Source: Rhizobiaceae bacterium
GTDB taxonomy: Bacteria > Pseudomonadota > Alphaproteobacteria > Rhizobiales > Rhizobiaceae
Length of the DNA: 7,983 nucleotides
Assembly: GCA_004299545.1 (NCBI GenBank)
Contig: SCRB01000430.1
Location: forward strand, 1 to 7,983
Reading direction: 5' to 3'
This document shows positions 6,821-7,983 of the stretch, one piece after another; positions within the stretch are counted from its first letter, which is position 1; every line of letters starts with the position of its first letter. Both the position numbers and the translations under genes were made by a program. The notes under the pieces are model-generated. The model worked only from the letters and a program-made list of their open reading frames with translations. It was not told the origin of the DNA and did no database searches.

Positions 6821-6826
6821 CCTCCC
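6821..6826 (-). promoter_or_regulatory. Ribosome binding site deciding the binding-protein start
   Basis: The minus strand reads GGGAGG nine bases before the ATG at 6811 and immediately adjacent to an alternative ATG at 6820. The 6811 start also gives a compact signal peptide beginning MKLLR. Confidence 0.7.
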
Positions 6827-6848
6827 GTTTCGATGGTAAGAAAAATCG

Positions 6849-7983
6849 TCAGCCGCCATAGGGCATCAGACTGCTCGTCGGCGCACCCGAATAGTTCACG
6901 TAGACGGTCTTCTTGCGCAGGTAGGTTTCGAGACCGTGGCTGCCGTCGTCGCCGCCCATACCGCTGTCGTGATAACCGACATGGAACCCCTGAAGGCTCT
7001 CCGGACCGACGCGGTTGACGTAGATCTCGCCGAAGGCGACCTCGTTCACCATCCGCATGATCCTGGTGATGTCGTTGGTGAAGAGATAAGCCGACAGTCC
7101 GTAACGGCTGTTGTTGGCATGTCCGACGACTTCGTCGAAGCTGTCGAAGGGCATGATCGGCACGACAGGGCCGAACACTTCGTTTTTCACGATCGCCATA
7201 TCCGGACGGACGCCGGTGATGACCGTCGGGCTGTAGTAGAAGCCGCCGGGATGAGGCGGATGCTCCGGGCGGTTGCCGCCGATGATGATCTTCGCGCCCT
7301 GCTCCACCGCCTCGGCGACGCGCTTCTCGACTTTTTCAAGCTCGGCAAGGCTGACCTTGGGGCCAAGGTCGGTGCTGTCTTCGAGAGGATCGCCGATCCT
7401 CAGCGCCTGGCTTGCGGCAACGAACTTCTCGACGAAATCATCGTAGACCGCACGCTCCACATAGGTCCGCTCATTGCAGATGCAGACCTGGCCGCAATTC
7501 ATGTAGCGGGAAGTGACCGCCGAGCGAACGGCGAGGTCGAGGTCGCTGTCGGCCATGACGATGAAGGGCGCCTTGCCGCCGAGTTCCAGTGAAACGGGCG
7601 TCAGGTTGCGGGCGGCATTGCTCATGATGCGCTTGCCGGTCGGAACGCTGCCTGTCATGGTGATCAGGTCGAGATCGGCGCTGGCGCAAAGCGCCTCTCC
7701 GACGACCGCGCCAGTGCCGGTCAGGATGTTGACAACACCGGCCGGGACGCCCGCCTTGTCGAATATCCTTGCCATTGCGAGAGCCGAAAGCGGTGTATCC
7801 TCGTGGCTCTTCAGCACGATGGTGTCGCCGGCGATCATGGCGGGCGCCACCTTTCGGGCAACGAGGGCAAACGGGTAGTTCCAGGGAATGATGGCGCCGA
7901 CGACGCCGACCGGAACGCGCTGGATCCAGATCTGTTCGCCGGCGTGGTCGGAAGGCAGGATCTCGCCCTGGATGCGCCGGGCA
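6849..7983 (-). CDS. NAD(P)-dependent aldehyde dehydrogenase, lactaldehyde/glycolaldehyde dehydrogenase (AldA)-like; N-terminus cut by the window edge
   Basis: The frame is open to the right edge and shows 377 residues; about 100-110 N-terminal residues are missing compared with the roughly 480 of AldA. Numbering from the first full codon in the window: cofactor-site PWNYPF (33-38) and K58, MTGSVPTGK (109-117), general-base E133 in LELGGKAP, catalytic C167 in GQVCICNE, and E268 in NEVFGPV. The EILPSDHAGE segment just inside the edge and the C-terminal GFHVGYHDSGMGGDDGSHG recall E. coli AldA closely, more than betaine-aldehyde or succinate-semialdehyde enzymes. AldA-type enzymes oxidise L-lactaldehyde or glycolaldehyde to lactate or glycolate in the cytoplasm, as in fucose and rhamnose breakdown. 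The binding-protein gene starts 37 bases downstream on the same strand, with no convincing terminator between, so it is probably co-transcribed. The family call is firm; the aldehyde substrate is inferred. Confidence 0.93.
   Translation of the reverse strand, partial: ARRIQGEILPSDHAGEQIWIQRVPVGVVGAIIPWNYPFALVARKVAPAMIAGDTIVLKSHEDTPLSALAMARIFDKAGVPAGVVNILTGTGAVVGEALCASADLDLITMTGSVPTGKRIMSNAARNLTPVSLELGGKAPFIVMADSDLDLAVRSAVTSRYMNCGQVCICNERTYVERAVYDDFVEKFVAASQALRIGDPLEDSTDLGPKVSLAELEKVEKRVAEAVEQGAKIIIGGNRPEHPPHPGGFYYSPTVITGVRPDMAIVKNEVFGPVVPIMPFDSFDEVVGHANNSRYGLSAYLFTNDITRIMRMVNEVAFGEIYVNRVGPESLQGFHVGYHDSGMGGDDGSHGLETYLRKKTVYVNYSGAPTSSLMPYGG

Noticed and set aside
6812..6848. T-run after the aldehyde dehydrogenase stop codon as a possible terminator or promoter region.
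   Set aside because: Only a three-pair stem could precede the T-run, and the 37-base gap shows no convincing -35/-10 pair or operator palindrome.

Overview
The window is a G+C-rich, densely packed run of seven genes, all transcribed from the minus strand (right to left). High G+C, short or overlapping gene junctions, and an RbsABC-type sugar importer joined to oxidoreductases all suggest an alphaproteobacterium, most likely a member of the Rhizobiales. That placement is an inference from style and protein character; no rRNA or other phylogenetic marker is present.

In transcription order the layout is: (1) an aldehyde dehydrogenase of the lactaldehyde/glycolaldehyde (AldA-like) type, with its N-terminus beyond the right edge (6849-7983); (2) a secreted sugar-binding protein (5669-6811); (3) a two-domain sugar ABC ATPase (4027-5604); (4) an RbsC-like permease (3071-4030); (5) a TIM-barrel sugar isomerase/epimerase/dehydratase of the IolE/AP-endonuclease-2 fold (2216-3049); (6) a small protein of the gluconate 2-dehydrogenase subunit 3 family (1540-2172); (7) an FAD-dependent GMC oxidoreductase, with its last few dozen residues beyond the left edge (1-1550). 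Junctions are +37, +64, -4, +21, +43 and -11 bases. This reads as one operon, modulated by a strong RNA hairpin directly after the binding-protein gene. No stretch longer than 64 bases lacks a gene.

Read as a unit, genes 2-4 import a sugar, glycoside or polyol. Genes 6-7 form a two-subunit flavin dehydrogenase that would oxidise a hydroxyl of the imported molecule to a ketone. Gene 5 would isomerise, dehydrate or cleave the keto-sugar, and gene 1 would oxidise a short hydroxy-aldehyde to an acid. Neither dehydrogenase subunit has a visible export signal, so the oxidation probably takes place in the cytoplasm after uptake, unlike the classical periplasmic gluconate 2-dehydrogenase. The substrate cannot be read from the sequence. 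No sugar kinase, transcription regulator, cytochrome c subunit, mobile element, CRISPR array, tRNA or rRNA is visible. The most interesting aspect is the combination itself: a possible non-phosphorylative, cytoplasmic keto-sugar pathway with its own importer.
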